Origin: CAZYTM01 sp964649725
Lineage (GTDB): Bacteria; Desulfobacterota; Desulfuromonadia; Geobacterales; Geobacteraceae
NCBI GenBank assembly: GCA_964649725.1
Contig: CAZYTM010000001.1
Coordinates: 496,001-560,000, forward strand
Length of the DNA: 64,000 nt
Reading direction: 5' to 3'
The position numbers were made by a program, and so were the translations under genes. Below, piece after piece: positions 62,688-64,000 of this stretch. Numbering within the stretch: the stretch's first letter is position 1; each line of letters opens with the position of its first letter. The notes under the pieces were generated by a model. The model was not told the DNA's origin. It did not search any database and was given only the letters and a program-made list of their open reading frames with translations.

Positions 62688-63317
62688 TTATCTGACTTTT
62701 TTAGCCTCCTTGTTTGATAGCGCCAACTGCCTGGTTCGTATGAACGACTGGAGGGCAGGGCGGGATACACCTAATAGCCGTGCAATGGCTGATTTGGCGA
62801 CTCTGTGGCCTAACAGTTTTTGAATTTCGTTTTCCTTCCCATCCAATTTTGATTTGCCAATGCTTCCGCGAGGGCGGCCGAGTGGTAGCCCCTCGGCTTT
62901 TCTTCGACTGAGAGCCTCTTTAGTGCGACCTGAAATCAGATCGCGCTCTATTTCGGCCGCTATGGCGAACGCAAATGCCAAAACTTTACTTTGAATCGAA
63001 TCGCCAAGCTCATACCCTCCTTTTATGGCGTGAATCTTAACCCCCCTTTTGCTGAGGAGCGACAATATCTCCATAATCTCCAGCATCGACCGGCCGAGCC
63101 TGGAGAGTTCTGCAACTATTAGCAAGTCCCCCCGCTTAAATTTCCTGACCAGGCCCCCCAGTTCGCGTGATTCCCAGGTAGCCCTGCCAGTGACAGTTTC
63201 AGCTGTTAGTTCAACGGTGCCCAGTTTCCGTTGGTTGGCGAATTCCAGAATGCTGAATTTCTGGTTATCACCGTCCTGTCGATTTGTCGAAATTCGTATG
63301 TAGCCATAGGTTGCCAA
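62688..63317 (-). CDS. Serine recombinase (resolvase/invertase family)
   Basis: A 209-residue recombinase. The catalytic Ser lies in YIRISTNRQ near the N-terminus; ELSRLGRS and the AFAIAAEIERDLISGRTKEAL helix are typical, followed by GRPRGS and a C-terminal helix-turn-helix (AKSAIARLLGVSRPAL). The TTG at 63317 follows TTGGAGAC and fits the family start; the ATG at 63353 adds 12 residues without support. It suggests a mobile or invertible element here. Confidence 0.9.
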   Translation of the reverse strand: MATYGYIRISTNRQDGDNQKFSILEFANQRKLGTVELTAETVTGRATWESRELGGLVRKFKRGDLLIVAELSRLGRSMLEIMEILSLLSKRGVKIHAIKGGYELGDSIQSKVLAFAFAIAAEIERDLISGRTKEALSRRKAEGLPLGRPRGSIGKSKLDGKENEIQKLLGHRVAKSAIARLLGVSRPALQSFIRTRQLALSNKEAKKVR

Positions 63318-63700
63318 GGCGTCTCCAAAATAACTGCATATGATATGGCACATATTATATTATTATTTACAATTAATGTCAATAAAAATACATGTATTAT
63401 ATATGCAATAATTAGTAATAAAAAACGGGCGTTTTAATAATCATCTCAACTTGTAGCTGAAATGTTCAGCTAAACAATGGTTGGCGCTAACAGCGAATCA
63501 TTACAAGACAGCCCGTAGGTGATAGCAAACTTTGTGGTAATTGTCATGTATATCAAACCCGGAGATAGTTCCCATGACACTTAATATTTAATAGAGAGCT
63601 ACATATCGACGATGCACAACGTTGCTGAGCGAAAAGATGTGCCGTGATTTAACGGCATACTTTGTTACTATTTTGCATTAAAAATTTATAAAAATACTTC
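63318..63700. other. A+T-rich intergenic region upstream of the recombinase
   Basis: About 380 bp without a convincing gene. The first 110 bp, next to the recombinase start, are very A+T-rich with short dyads and may hold its own resolution or crossover sites. An imperfect dyad GTTGGCGCTAAC lies at 63480-63491. Confidence 0.4.
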
Positions 63701-63729
63701 TTGACAAGAGATTAAGGATGAAATATGTA
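63701..63729 (+). promoter_or_regulatory. Promoter of the last gene
   Basis: A perfect -35 TTGACA (63701-63706), a 17-bp spacer and a weak -10 TATGTA (63724-63729). Transcription would start near 63736. Confidence 0.55.
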
Positions 63730-63735
63730 ATACTT

Positions 63736-63883
63736 TCCCGACAACACCTGATCACATGGATTCAGCCTGGGAAGGCATGCAAATGTGACATTAAAGAAAC
63801 CCATTTTCGTATTAAGCGCAGAAAATCGCGCCCGAAAATGGGTTTTTTGTTTTCTGCTATTTAACGGCATTATGGAGGGATAG
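63736..63883 (+). ncRNA. Structured 5' leader, possible cis-regulatory RNA
   Basis: A leader of about 148 nt lies between the promoter and the last gene. It has an outer stem CACAT / ATGTG (63753-63757 with 63783-63787) that encloses GCCT-GGGA-AGGC (63765-63776). An intrinsic terminator then lies before the gene. This is the layout of an attenuator or riboswitch. It does not match the GEMM, SAM or other consensus I know. Confidence 0.4.
63797..63847 (+). terminator. Terminator in the leader of the last gene
   Basis: A 13-bp perfect stem AAACCCATTTTCG / CGAAAATGGGTTT encloses about 23 nt and ends in a T run. It lies 37 bp before the start of the next gene, downstream of a promoter, so it would stop most transcripts unless antiterminated. 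Confidence 0.85.
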
Positions 63884-64000
63884 ATGTTTCGCAAACATTC
63901 GAGGATAATTGCGGCGATAGTAGTCTGTTTTTTCACCTGGACCTCCGGCGGGGTTTTTAGTATCGCCAGTGCGGCGCAGGAAGCGGTGAAAAAGGGGAAA
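63884..64000 (+). CDS. Secreted protein, N-terminal part (cut by window end)
   Basis: The first 39 residues only. MFRKHSRI then a hydrophobic segment (residues 8-28) and an Ala-Ser-Ala-Ala cleavage site give a clear Sec signal peptide. GGAGGG lies 5 nt before the ATG. The visible mature part is Lys-rich. It recalls the start of some large secreted proteins of Geobacter, but the family cannot be told from this end. Confidence 0.7.
   Translation, partial: MFRKHSRIIAAIVVCFFTWTSGGVFSIASAAQEAVKKGK

Noticed and set aside
63470..63500. An integron attC-like site (GTTGGCGCTAAC)
   Set aside because: Only a short imperfect dyad. The second core site and the cassette layout are missing, and the nearby recombinase is of the serine type.
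63736..63796. A GEMM (cyclic dinucleotide) riboswitch in the last leader
   Set aside because: The expected conserved GEMM segments and tetraloop receptor are not present, although such switches are common in this group.
63712..63936. A 74-residue reverse frame near the window end
   Set aside because: It lies antisense to the leader, terminator and start of a gene with a clear signal peptide. Nothing supports translation.
36957..64000. A CRISPR array in the defence island
   Set aside because: No regularly spaced identical repeats or cas genes were seen. The repeats at 56.2-56.5 kb are diverged dyads with unequal spacing.

Overview
The window reads as chromosome of a Geobacter-like deltaproteobacterium (Desulfuromonadota). 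This is inferred from gene content and layout, not from a database search: an ATP synthase operon, a CheW-CheA-CheR-HDOD-CheB cluster, an NtrC-type regulator, tandem DUF507 genes, a small one-haem cytochrome, HD-GYP and HEAT proteins, Kup, RadA and DksA, at moderate G+C. Positions 1-36724 look like a stable core. In order they hold the end of atpA with atpG, atpD and atpC; prfC (reverse); TatD and TcdA-like genes; a rubrerythrin-like gene and a cytochrome; a lytic transglycosylase and a sigma-54 regulator (reverse); the chemotaxis operon; ileS-lspA (reverse); kup; groES-groEL under a perfect CIRCE operator; a lipoprotein and two DUF507 genes; aroF; a probable 6S-like RNA; a methyltransferase; a FabH-type synthase; a HEAT/HD-GYP group; radA; dksA and a soluble histidine kinase.

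A tRNA-Ala(CGC) at 36783-36858 is followed at once by a tyrosine integrase (36957-38690), which marks the left edge of an integrated island. The island's main block (38964-56089) is one long reverse-strand run of nuclease and ATPase genes. In transcription order these are hsdR, a PIN-like protein, a 1072-residue protein with an N-terminal PD-(D/E)XK-like motif, a RecF/SMC-like ATPase overlapping an HNH nuclease (Septu-like), hsdM, a YhcG/DUF1016 nuclease, hsdS, and a KAP-family NTPase. The type I restriction-modification operon is thus split, with two further nuclease modules between hsdR and hsdM and one more between hsdM and hsdS. The KAP gene is broken by a 1640-bp insertion sequence with a clean 6-bp target duplication. 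Removing the insertion by eye restores a 716-residue reading frame, so the insertion appears recent.

From 56090 to 64000 the sequence is looser and accessory in character. A gene-poor region carries three diverged copies of a dyad repeat (core TAACTNCGTT). It is followed by a coiled-coil, possibly KfrA-like protein, a perfect 26-bp palindrome, an XRE-family repressor, two lipoproteins (one with a six-repeat NHL propeller), a small translationally coupled operon that begins with a 28-residue membrane peptide, and a serine recombinase. After that come a promoter, a structured leader and an intrinsic terminator ahead of a secreted protein cut by the window end. I found no second copy of the tRNA 3' end, so the right edge of the island is not fixed.

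The best candidates for something undescribed are the 1072-residue nuclease-like protein with its PIN-like neighbour, the dyad-repeat array near 56.2-56.5 kb, and the leader RNA at 63.7 kb.
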